Source of the DNA: a virus
Reading direction: 5' to 3' (one strand)
Virus record (IMG/VR): IMGVR_UViG_3300042905_002881
Location: 1-31,718 of that record
Length of the DNA: 31,718 bases
Part shown: positions 22,395 through 29,465 of the stretch, piece after piece
How positions within the stretch are numbered: position 1 is the stretch's first letter
How the letters are laid out: each line of letters opens with the position of its first letter
Notes under the pieces: model-generated
What the model was told of the DNA's origin: nothing
What the model saw: the letters and a program-made list of their open reading frames with translations, nothing else
The model's database searches: none
Program-made: the position numbers and the translations under genes

Positions 22395-23447
22395 ATGACT
22401 ACATCTATTACTCCGCGTATTGGTTTTTGTTGCAAATGGCTCAATGATCCCAGCGAAACTGGCGGTATGAAAGTCAACGCCAAGGATCGTGACATCAATG
22501 GCCGATCAACCACCATGCGCTGGCTGCGTGAGCACAAAGACGAAGCTGAACAGCGCCAATGGGATATCATGAACCATAATGCTCGTGCTGCCTTGATGAT
22601 GGTGGAGCGTGTGGGCACATTGCCACCTGAACGGCGCATGCTGCGGCTGGGATCAGAAATGCTGCAAGGCTATACTGAACCTAGCTGGATTGACTGGTGG
22701 CAACGGCAGGAAATTCAAGATCACTGTGCAAAAATCTTTGCCCCAGTGGGCGATGCTGCTCGACGCCTGGGTGTGCGACTCAGCTTTCACCCTGGACAAT
22801 TTTGTGTGTTGGCCAGTGAAAATGATGGTATTGTGGAGCGCAGTATCCTAGAGTTTGAGTATCATGCAGACATGGCTCGTTGGATGGGCTATGGTCAAAC
22901 CTGGCACGATCATGGTTTCATGATCAACATTCACTTGTCGGGTCGCGGCGGCCCCGAAAAGTTTCTGCGCACACTCAAGAGATTGAGCCCCGAGGCTAGA
23001 AACCTCATAACTATCGAGAACGACGAGATATCAAATGGTCTGGATACTACTTTGGCTGTGGCTGAGCATTGCGCTCTTGTGCTGGATATTCATCACCACT
23101 GGATCAACACTGGCGAATACATCGATCCCAAGGAAGATCGCGTTCAGCGGGTTCGTGAGTCTTGGCGTGGTGTGCGTCCTGGCATGCACTTTTCTACTAG
23201 CCGCGAAGATCTTTTGGTTGGGCATGATCGAAGCGTTCGACCAAACCTTGCTGAACTTCTTGCTAGAGGTTATAAAAAACAAAAGCTCCGCGCTCACAGT
23301 GATTTCTGTTGGAACGTGGCTGTAAACGATTGGGCCCTGGGCTTTACCACTGACTTTGACATCGAAGTTGAAGCCAAAGGCAAGAACATAGCCAGCCAAC
23401 AACTTTATGAACAATATATTTCTCAGTACTCTAATCTGGATTCGTGA
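22395..23447 (+). CDS. uvsE: UV-damage endonuclease UvsE/UvdE
   Basis: The 350-residue product has the TIM-barrel metal-site motifs of the UV damage endonuclease family: RIGFCCKWLND at the start, RRMLRLGSEML, LSFHPGQFCVLAS, HADMARWMGYG, INIHLSGRGG, TIENDEISN, LDIHHHWINTGEY and RAHSDFCWN. It nicks DNA 5' of UV photoproducts. Length is close to bacterial members. The ATG at 22395 is chosen over 22377 because the predicted transcript begins at 22395 and the earlier codon lies in the promoter. The product extends slightly over the following small membrane protein gene. Confidence 0.93.
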   Translation: MTTSITPRIGFCCKWLNDPSETGGMKVNAKDRDINGRSTTMRWLREHKDEAEQRQWDIMNHNARAALMMVERVGTLPPERRMLRLGSEMLQGYTEPSWIDWWQRQEIQDHCAKIFAPVGDAARRLGVRLSFHPGQFCVLASENDGIVERSILEFEYHADMARWMGYGQTWHDHGFMINIHLSGRGGPEKFLRTLKRLSPEARNLITIENDEISNGLDTTLAVAEHCALVLDIHHHWINTGEYIDPKEDRVQRVRESWRGVRPGMHFSTSREDLLVGHDRSVRPNLAELLARGYKKQKLRAHSDFCWNVAVNDWALGFTTDFDIEVEAKGKNIASQQLYEQYISQYSNLDS

Positions 23448-23694
23448 TGATTTTCACAGTCACCCTGCTCGTTTTTGCGTTGAGCTTGTTGCTTGGGCTA
23501 TTAGTATCGGTTGCAGCATCGCAATGGCTGCTACAGTCCCCAATCCGCCTCTACTGTACATGTATCCTATTTGGATTGCTGGGTGTAGTTTGTACGCTTG
23601 GGCTGCTTGGACTCGCAAAAGTTTCGGCATGCTGGCCAACTATCTTTTGTTGACCACAATAGACACTGTGGGTCTTGTGAGAATGTTGATGTAA
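23407..23694 (+). CDS. Small conserved phage membrane protein, 95 residues
   Basis: The product begins MNNIFLSTLIWIRDDFHSHP and has hydrophobic segments at about residues 25-45 (VELVAWAISIGCSIAMAATV), 49-67 (LYMYPIWIAGCSLYAWAAW) and 75-94. I recognise it from T4-like aquatic phages, function unknown. The short proline-rich turn and WAAW motif are typical. It overlaps the end of uvsE by 41 bases and lacks a clear ribosome binding site, so it is probably translationally coupled. A hydrophobic ORF in another frame (23444-23653) is a shadow. Confidence 0.82.
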   Translation: MNNIFLSTLIWIRDDFHSHPARFCVELVAWAISIGCSIAMAATVPNPPLLYMYPIWIAGCSLYAWAAWTRKSFGMLANYLLLTTIDTVGLVRMLM

Positions 23695-23705
23695 ACGCAA
23701 TGACT

Positions 23706-23734
23706 TTGTAACAAAATTGTAACATGATTGTAAT
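23706..23734 (+). promoter_or_regulatory. Pho-box-like PhoB binding site upstream of pstS
   Basis: Three 7-base direct repeats, TTGTAAC, TTGTAAC and TTGTAAT, start at 23706, 23717 and 23728, an exact 11-base period with 4-base AT-rich spacers. This is the spacing of PhoB boxes (CTGTCAT-type repeats). A TTAAAT/TAAATA -10-like sequence follows. The pstS start codon is 31 bases after the last repeat. It implies control by host PhoB during phosphate starvation. Confidence 0.82.
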
Positions 23735-23764
23735 TAAATAACTTTGAACTTCAAAGGAGAAATC

Positions 23765-24763
23765 ATGTTCAAATATATTGTTACCTTGCTATCTGCACTA
23801 GCATTTACCGCACAAGCACAGACAACAATCAATGGAGCCGGGGCATCATTCCCGGCTCCTCTGTATTCAAAGTGGGCCGAAGCCTATCACAAAGCTACCA
23901 ACATTCGGATAAACTATCAGAGTGTGGGCTCAGGTGCCGGGATTAGACAAATTGAAGCAAAGACAGTGACATTTGGTGCCAGCGACATGCCGCTGACCGA
24001 CGCCCGACTAACAGAATTGGGCGCATTTCAATTTCCCACAGTTATCGGTGGTGTGGTGCCAGTGATCAACCTCAAGGGCATTGAACCTGGATCCATGAGG
24101 CTCACCGGCACAGTGATAGCTGATATCTTTTTAGGCAAAATCAAGAAGTGGAACGATCCTGCTATCACAGCGTTGAATCCCACTCTCAAACTGCCGGATC
24201 AAGACATTGTGGTGGTTCGACGAGCCGATGGGTCTGGCACAACATTTATCTGGACCAACTATCTCAGCAAGGTCAGCGCAGAGTTCAAATCCACCATTGG
24301 TGAAGGCACAGCAGTAAACTGGAAGGTGGGTGCTGGCGGCAAAGGCAACGAAGGTGTATCTGCCATGGTGCGACAGTTACCGGGCTCACTAGGCTATGTT
24401 GAATATGCCTATGTCAAACAGACCAAGATGAACTGGGTCAGCGTACAAAATGCAGCAGGCACCTGGGTTGCTCCCACAGAAGATACATTTAGAGCAGCAG
24501 CCGCCAATGCTGATTGGAATCGCACTTACTTTCAAATCTTGACAGATCAAAAGGGTAGAGATGCTTGGCCCATCACTGGTGCTACATTTATTCTTGTGCA
24601 TACAAAGTCTGACAAGCCCGAAGGTGTCAAGGCAGCTCTGGAGTTTTTTGATTGGTCATTTGCCAACGGTGACAAAATGGCCGATGAACTAGATTATGTG
24701 GCATTGCCCGCCTCAGTCAAAACCAAAATACGTGCCGACTGGAAACAATTGGGATTAAAGTAA
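23765..24763 (+). CDS. pstS: PstS, periplasmic phosphate-binding protein
   Basis: The 332-residue product has a signal peptide (MFKYIVTLLSALAFTAQA, cleaved after residue 18), then TTINGAGASFPAPLYSKW, SVGSGAGIRQIEAKTVTFG and RADGSGTTFIWTNYL, the phosphate-cleft segments of PstS. The C-terminus ends with a conserved helix (KTKIRADWKQLGLK). In bacteria PstS feeds phosphate to the PstCAB importer, which the phage lacks here, so it would work with the host importer. AAAGGAG precedes the ATG. It has a three-repeat Pho-box-like element upstream and a strong terminator, making it a single-gene unit. Sequence is close to betaproteobacterial PstS by eye. Cyanophages are known to carry pstS too. Confidence 0.95.
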   Translation: MFKYIVTLLSALAFTAQAQTTINGAGASFPAPLYSKWAEAYHKATNIRINYQSVGSGAGIRQIEAKTVTFGASDMPLTDARLTELGAFQFPTVIGGVVPVINLKGIEPGSMRLTGTVIADIFLGKIKKWNDPAITALNPTLKLPDQDIVVVRRADGSGTTFIWTNYLSKVSAEFKSTIGEGTAVNWKVGAGGKGNEGVSAMVRQLPGSLGYVEYAYVKQTKMNWVSVQNAAGTWVAPTEDTFRAAAANADWNRTYFQILTDQKGRDAWPITGATFILVHTKSDKPEGVKAALEFFDWSFANGDKMADELDYVALPASVKTKIRADWKQLGLK

Positions 24764-24768
24764 ACAAC

Positions 24769-24796
24769 AAAAAAGCCCCGGATGGGGCTTTTTTTT
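24769..24796 (+). terminator. Rho-independent terminator after pstS
   Basis: GCCCC (24775-24779) and GGGGC (24784-24788) form a stem with a GGAT loop, extended by a run of A before and T after (AAAAAA ... TTTTTTTT). It starts six bases after the pstS stop. Confidence 0.93.
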
Positions 24797-24821
24797 ATTT
24801 GTTGTGCCAAGAAAATGATGT

Positions 24822-24829
24822 TATAAATA
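24822..24829 (+). promoter_or_regulatory. T4-type late-promoter candidate
   Basis: TATAAATA matches the T4 late-promoter -10 consensus exactly. It follows the pstS terminator and lies about 35 bases before the ATG at 24864, leaving room for an AGGA ribosome binding site. No -35 is expected for this class. Confidence 0.65.
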
Positions 24830-24863
24830 ACAATTCATATACATCAACCCAGGAAAAATTTTC

Positions 24864-26468
24864 ATGGCACACGCCATTATATTCACAGACCGCGCCCCCA
24901 GAACACGAGAATTAGATCTTACCAGCTTGCACTACACGCATTTTGCCGGTGCTGCCAAAGTTGCCTCTGAGTTGCGAAAAGATGGCAAAGACGTATTGAT
25001 TGTGCCCAATTGCATGAACTTGAGCTTGGCCGGCATAATACAAATTATTGAAAATAACCGACAAAATCTCTTGTGGGTAGGTTTGAGCACAACTCTTATG
25101 GGCATGCGAGTGACCAAAGAAGATGTAGATGCCTACTACGACTTGTGGTCAAAATCAACAGATGCCATAATTGACATAGACTTTTTGGTAAAAAAAGTAG
25201 ATGATGCCCAAGGCGATATAATTCTTTGGAATGCCAAGGCCTTGGGACGAATCAGTCACCTGCTGGACAGCAAATACAACGTTCCTTTTGTTGTTGGTGG
25301 TGCTTATGTAAACATCATTGACACCACTGGGCCGTTGGCGCACCCCAACATGCATGTGGTTCAAAACTACGCTGAATCTTACACCAAGAAATTGACCGAG
25401 GCCATGAGCAGCAGTCCACGTAATGCGGTGCCTTACATTGTCAACAATACTGAATACGATAACACTGAATTCAAACACAGTCAAATTCACTGGACCGACA
25501 CAGATTTCATTGAACCCAATGACTGGTTGCCAATTGAAGTTGCCAGGGGCTGTGCATTCAACTGTGCCTACTGCAACTATCCCAGACGTGGAAACTTTGA
25601 TTCTTTTCGTAACGCAGATAGTTTACGTGAAGAACTCATAAGAAACTATGAACTGTATGGGGTCACCAAGTACACCTTGGTTGATGATCTCTACAACGAC
25701 AGCAAGGAAAAAGTACGCTATCTCTACGATAACGTATGGAGCCGACTACCGTTTCGTCCCGAGTGGGTGAGTTTTATGCGACTGGATATGTTCTGGGCCG
25801 ATCCTGAAAGTGCAGAAATTGTCAAAGCCAGCGGTGCCAGGTATGGTGGTTTTGGCATTGAAACCTTGCATGACCAAGCTGGCAAACGCATTGGCAAAGG
25901 ACTCGGCAAGCGTCGCATTCTTGAGACCTTGCAACTGCTCAAAGAAACATGGGGAGATGAGGTATTAGTGGGTGCCAATATGATCTCCGGCTTGCCGTTT
26001 GAACCACTTGAAAGCATCCATGAAAGCATAGACTGGACCATGAAAACAGATTTGATTCATGGTGCTACCTGGCAATATATGCAAATGATCCCACCCGAAC
26101 CTGAATCAAAAATAATTCAATCCATGGGAAAAGCATCTAACAAATTACAGTCTGCACCCAAAAACAAAATTGACAGCGACTTTGACAAATATGGGGTGAA
26201 ATGGCTTGACAATACCAACTGGATCAACAGTGCCGGGGTAACCAATCAGCAAGCCCTTGAAGCAGTGCATAGATATCGACCAAACAATCCCTGGGCCGGT
26301 AGATTTAGTCAGTACATTTATGCTGATGTTAGATCCAGTGGGTTGACACATGAGCAGATTGTAAACATACATTCTGGAAGTATTAGTGAGGACTTCATGG
26401 AACAATCAAAGATTGTTACCAAGCAACGCATAATTCAGCGTCTAAACAAAATACTGGCTCTGCGTTGA
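24864..26468 (+). CDS. B12-binding-type radical SAM protein
   Basis: The 534-residue product has an N-terminal cobalamin-binding-like Rossmann half (about 1-180, with VLIVPNCMNLSLAG and LLWVGLSTTLMG). The radical SAM domain carries C230, C234 and C237 in EVARGCAFNCAYCNYPRRGN, and later GFGIETLHDQAGKRIGKG and GANMISGLPFEP segments. A classic DxHxxG cobalamin motif is not seen, so the N-terminal domain may not bind B12 in the base-off form. These enzymes do radical chemistry such as methylation or rearrangement. The substrate is unknown. An AGGA and a late-promoter candidate lie upstream. The C-terminal about 130 residues form a helical tail without a known motif. Confidence 0.85.
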   Translation: MAHAIIFTDRAPRTRELDLTSLHYTHFAGAAKVASELRKDGKDVLIVPNCMNLSLAGIIQIIENNRQNLLWVGLSTTLMGMRVTKEDVDAYYDLWSKSTDAIIDIDFLVKKVDDAQGDIILWNAKALGRISHLLDSKYNVPFVVGGAYVNIIDTTGPLAHPNMHVVQNYAESYTKKLTEAMSSSPRNAVPYIVNNTEYDNTEFKHSQIHWTDTDFIEPNDWLPIEVARGCAFNCAYCNYPRRGNFDSFRNADSLREELIRNYELYGVTKYTLVDDLYNDSKEKVRYLYDNVWSRLPFRPEWVSFMRLDMFWADPESAEIVKASGARYGGFGIETLHDQAGKRIGKGLGKRRILETLQLLKETWGDEVLVGANMISGLPFEPLESIHESIDWTMKTDLIHGATWQYMQMIPPEPESKIIQSMGKASNKLQSAPKNKIDSDFDKYGVKWLDNTNWINSAGVTNQQALEAVHRYRPNNPWAGRFSQYIYADVRSSGLTHEQIVNIHSGSISEDFMEQSKIVTKQRIIQRLNKILALR

Positions 26469-26522
26469 TTGATTACTGGCAACAAAATAATTTTCCAAAA
26501 TTTCTATCAGTCAAAAACCATT

Positions 26523-26556
26523 CAATAAATATCTGCCTAAGGCAACCTAAAGGCAG
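26523..26556 (+). promoter_or_regulatory. Late-promoter-like box and hairpin covering the polymerase gene's ribosome binding site
   Basis: CAATAAATA (26523-26531) resembles the T4 late box. Two bases later CTGCCT (26533-26538) pairs with AGGCAG (26551-26556), with inner AGG (26540-26542) and CCT (26546-26548). The 3' arm contains the AAAGG that serves the ATG at 26563, so folding would hide the ribosome binding site. Confidence 0.5.
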
Positions 26557-26562
26557 CACAAC

Positions 26563-28239
26563 ATGGATAGATATAAAGAACTTGAACACCTAGTACAACA
26601 ATTTAGAAGAGAACTACCCCAAGACCCAAGATACGCAGACAGATTGGCAGAAGAACTAGAACTCATAAGAGATCAAAACTTTTCAAGACATTTCTTACGG
26701 GTGAGAGAAATATTAGATCTCACTACAGACATTCCACACATCACTAGAGGATCAGCAGGTTCAAGCCTGGTGTGCTGGCTCATGGGCATCAGCGATCTTG
26801 ATCCTGTGGCAGAAAACATTCCCATAGCACGTTTCATGAATCCCAAACGTGACGACCTTCCTGATATTGATCTAGACTTTCCGCATTGGCAACAGGCCAC
26901 CGTGATGGATCGCATATTCCGACGCTGGCCAGGACAAAGCGCCAGAGTCTCAAACTATGTGATGTACAAAGAAAAATCAGCCAAGAGAGAAGCAGCCAAA
27001 CGACTTGGGGCCAAGGGCACACTCAAACGCGGATTTGAATTCAGTCAAGTATTGCCCCCAGAAGAAATAAAAGAAGCAGAACGAGTCACAGCCAAGTTGT
27101 TGGGCAAGAAACGCTGTATTTCAAAGCACTGTGGTGGCATCTTGATTTTTGATCGAGCTGTGCCCAAAAGCCTAATCAATGGCAACAATCAAATACTGCT
27201 GGACAAATATGAAACTGAAGATCTTGAGCACTTCAAGATTGATATTTTGGCCAATCGCGGACTTAGTCAATTATGGGAAATTGACCAACGCCCACTCACA
27301 GACTATCCCGAGCATGATGAAAAAACCAGCGACTTGTTAGCACGTGGCGATGTACTGGGTGTGACACAGGGCGAAAGTCCAGCCATGAAACGACTGTTTA
27401 GAGCCTTGAAGATCCGAAGCCGCAGTGAATGTACCTTGGCCACTGCACTGATACGTCCGGTGGCCACGCAAGGACGTCGTAGAGCCAGTGCTTTTCAAGA
27501 CTGGAGTGCTGATACCATACAACAGGACACAGTGGTATTTGAAGATGATGCCATCACCATGATTGCTGACATTCTAGAATGCGACATGTACACCGCAGAC
27601 ATGTGGCGCAGAGCATTTGCCAAACGCAACGAGGAAAAAATCTATGAGTTCATGCAGTTGATTGGCGATCATCCCAAACGCGATAGTGTGTTGTCTGCTC
27701 TGCGTGAACTCAGTCACTTTGGATTATGTCGTGCCCATGCTACCAATTTGGGGCGACTGATCTGGGCATTGGCTTATCACAAGGCACACAATCCTCGAGA
27801 GTTTTGGGCAGCCTGTTTGAAACATTGCGAAGGCAGTTATAGTCGTTGGGTGTACTGGCAAGAAGCCAAACTAGCGGGTGCTGTGCCTGCACCACTGGAA
27901 GGTGGTGAATGCGAAGAGTTGGCCCGCACAGGACGTTGGAGTTCCGGCAGATTCATACCAGCCTGCACTGAAATACGCAGGCCTGGCGAAGTTGAATTTC
28001 TTGGACTGGTTGCCAATTACCGGGTGTTCAAAAGCGGTGCCAAAGACTACATAACCTTTGCCACACTAGGCACCGGCAATGGCCGATATCTGGACGTAAT
28101 ACTGCCACACGCTGTGTCTTTTAGTGATCAACCAATCTTGTGGGGCAAGGGCCGATTGGACTTTACAAACAGTAGCGAATGTGTTAAAGTATACAAGAGC
28201 AAACGCATGCGATTGCAAGACATAGCACACATTGACTGA
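26563..28239 (+). CDS. PHP-less DNA polymerase III alpha (DnaE)-like protein
   Basis: The 558-residue product has the C-family polymerase palm: TRGSAGSSLVCWLMGISDLD, PDIDLDF with D101 and D103, and FKIDILANRGLS with D226, matching E. coli DnaE D401, D403 and D555. The fingers region is recognisable (ALIRPVA...RRAFAKR), and a C-terminal OB-like domain follows (VEFLGLVANYRVFKSGAKDY). It lacks the PHP domain normally at the N-terminus, the clear clamp-binding motif and much of the usual 1,100-residue length. It may be a repair or translesion polymerase related to DnaE2/ImuC. AAAGG precedes the ATG. The stop overlaps the next gene (TGATG). Confidence 0.85.
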   Translation: MDRYKELEHLVQQFRRELPQDPRYADRLAEELELIRDQNFSRHFLRVREILDLTTDIPHITRGSAGSSLVCWLMGISDLDPVAENIPIARFMNPKRDDLPDIDLDFPHWQQATVMDRIFRRWPGQSARVSNYVMYKEKSAKREAAKRLGAKGTLKRGFEFSQVLPPEEIKEAERVTAKLLGKKRCISKHCGGILIFDRAVPKSLINGNNQILLDKYETEDLEHFKIDILANRGLSQLWEIDQRPLTDYPEHDEKTSDLLARGDVLGVTQGESPAMKRLFRALKIRSRSECTLATALIRPVATQGRRRASAFQDWSADTIQQDTVVFEDDAITMIADILECDMYTADMWRRAFAKRNEEKIYEFMQLIGDHPKRDSVLSALRELSHFGLCRAHATNLGRLIWALAYHKAHNPREFWAACLKHCEGSYSRWVYWQEAKLAGAVPAPLEGGECEELARTGRWSSGRFIPACTEIRRPGEVEFLGLVANYRVFKSGAKDYITFATLGTGNGRYLDVILPHAVSFSDQPILWGKGRLDFTNSSECVKVYKSKRMRLQDIAHID

Positions 28240-28547
28240 TGGCCCGACTACACATATATCCACACAGCGAACCTCAACAGGATTTGCACATAGTGGCAGA
28301 TCCTGCCGCACTGAGAGAACTAGCACATGCTCTGCTGAGTGTGGCCAAAAACCCCAACAGTTTTGAAAGACTAAGATTACACACCAGTGATGGACACGAA
28401 TATACAGCTATGATTGTGTCAGGAGTGAGTGAGGATGAATGGCAAACTATACCCCCGGCGTATGCCAAGTCTACAGTTCCTGCTATCTCAACACTGGAAG
28501 ACTATCACAGTCTGCGCAAAGAATTGAAACAAGTCAGCTCCGGCTGA
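28239..28547 (+). CDS. Conserved hypothetical protein, 102 residues
   Basis: The product contains DLHIVADPAALRELAHALLS and a beta segment FERLRLHTSDGHEYTAMIVS, then a helical, charged tail. The plan of a short helix plus a DGHEY strand pair recurs in small bacterial and phage proteins of unknown role. It starts on the TGATG overlap with the polymerase gene, so it may be a partner or accessory of that protein; this is only context. Its end overlaps the convergent desaturase gene by 14 bases. Confidence 0.75.
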   Translation: MARLHIYPHSEPQQDLHIVADPAALRELAHALLSVAKNPNSFERLRLHTSDGHEYTAMIVSGVSEDEWQTIPPAYAKSTVPAISTLEDYHSLRKELKQVSSG

Positions 28548-29241
28548 GCTTGGCTAATCCTAGAAATCTAAACACCGTTAGCCACATCCAACCTATATCA
28601 AACTCAAACCATTTATTGCTGAGTTTGGGACTGGCGGGTGAGAGATGGTGGTTGTTGTGCAACTCTTCGCCACCAATGATAATTCCCCAAGGAATAATAT
28701 TACGGCTGAGGTCGTTGGTGTTGCCATTTTGATATCCCCAATAATGCCCTACGCCGTTGATAACGCCTGCTGCCCAAAATGGAATCCATATCATTTGTAT
28801 GCTCCATATCAACAGTCCCCACCAACCGAAACAAATTAAATTTATACCCAATAACAAAACTATTCCCAGACGGCTGTGTGTAGAGTATAAGTTACGCTCA
28901 ATCCAATCATCGGGTGTACCAACACCATAGGCATTGACCATGTTGGTATCTTTGGATGCTGAGTGATACAATCCGGCTCCCTGTAACAAAACACGCCAAA
29001 ATCCAAACACATGGGGGCTGTGTGGATCTCCTGCCACGTCACTGAATCTGTGATGCTTGCGATGTATGGCAACCCACTGCTGGGTAATCATGCCGGTTGT
29101 GAGCCACAACCAAAAACGCATGAAGTGTTCAAGCACCGGCGCAAAAACAATGCCTCGATGTGCTTGTCCACGATGCAGGTAAAGAGTGACACACACTATG
29201 GTAATGTGCGTCATTACCAGTGTGGCTAAGAGTTCTATCAT
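28534..29241 (-). CDS. Acyl-CoA / fatty-acid desaturase
   Basis: The 235-residue product has the histidine boxes of membrane delta-9-type desaturases: HRGQAH (H23, H28), HRKHH (H60, H63, H64) and HNNHH (H195, H198, H199), plus an NGVGHYWGY segment with H166. Hydrophobic stretches at about 5-20, 34-55, 126-148 and 146-162 suit a membrane diiron enzyme that adds a double bond to acyl chains and raises membrane fluidity. It is shorter than the usual 300 residues but has all boxes. Fatty-acid desaturases are known in cyanophages. The start follows the 49-residue gene's stop after three bases, so the pair forms a minus-strand unit. No strong ribosome binding site is seen. Confidence 0.9.
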   Translation of the reverse strand: MIELLATLVMTHITIVCVTLYLHRGQAHRGIVFAPVLEHFMRFWLWLTTGMITQQWVAIHRKHHRFSDVAGDPHSPHVFGFWRVLLQGAGLYHSASKDTNMVNAYGVGTPDDWIERNLYSTHSRLGIVLLLGINLICFGWWGLLIWSIQMIWIPFWAAGVINGVGHYWGYQNGNTNDLSRNIIPWGIIIGGEELHNNHHLSPASPKLSNKWFEFDIGWMWLTVFRFLGLAKLSRS

Positions 29242-29244
29242 AGT

Positions 29245-29394
29245 TTACTTATCGCCAACAGGTTTGTTTGTGTTGGTTGGCGTGGGTCTAGCACGTTTGG
29301 CTTCTTCAAGGAATTTTTCTGAAATGGGACTTAATCGCGGGGCAAGCTGTTTTGATGGTGTTTTGATTCTGGGAGAACGTTTAAACCAGCTCAT
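29245..29394 (-). CDS. Small conserved phage protein, 49 residues
   Basis: This short minus-strand frame encodes 49 residues. It begins MSWFKRSPRIKTPSKQL, followed by SPISEKFLEEAKRARPTPTN. I recognise the plan (basic start, then R.SPI.EK.LEE.K) from tiny proteins of T4-like cyanophages, function unknown. It is positively charged and probably unfolded in part. A TAAATA box lies in its upstream region (CGCTAAATATACAC just before the ATG), but no ribosome binding site is clear. It is followed after three bases by the desaturase gene. Confidence 0.72.
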   Translation of the reverse strand: MSWFKRSPRIKTPSKQLAPRLSPISEKFLEEAKRARPTPTNTNKPVGDK

Positions 29395-29465
29395 GTGTAT
29401 ATTTAGCGTTGCGTACAGTTTTAAGATACTAGGTTAAAGTCCAAGGCTTGAGAAATAAGTACAAG

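Noticed and set aside
23444-23653. Hydrophobic 69-codon ORF overlapping the small membrane protein gene
   Set aside because: A frame-shifted reading of a membrane gene is hydrophobic by nature; there is no Shine-Dalgarno and the other frame matches a known phage family.
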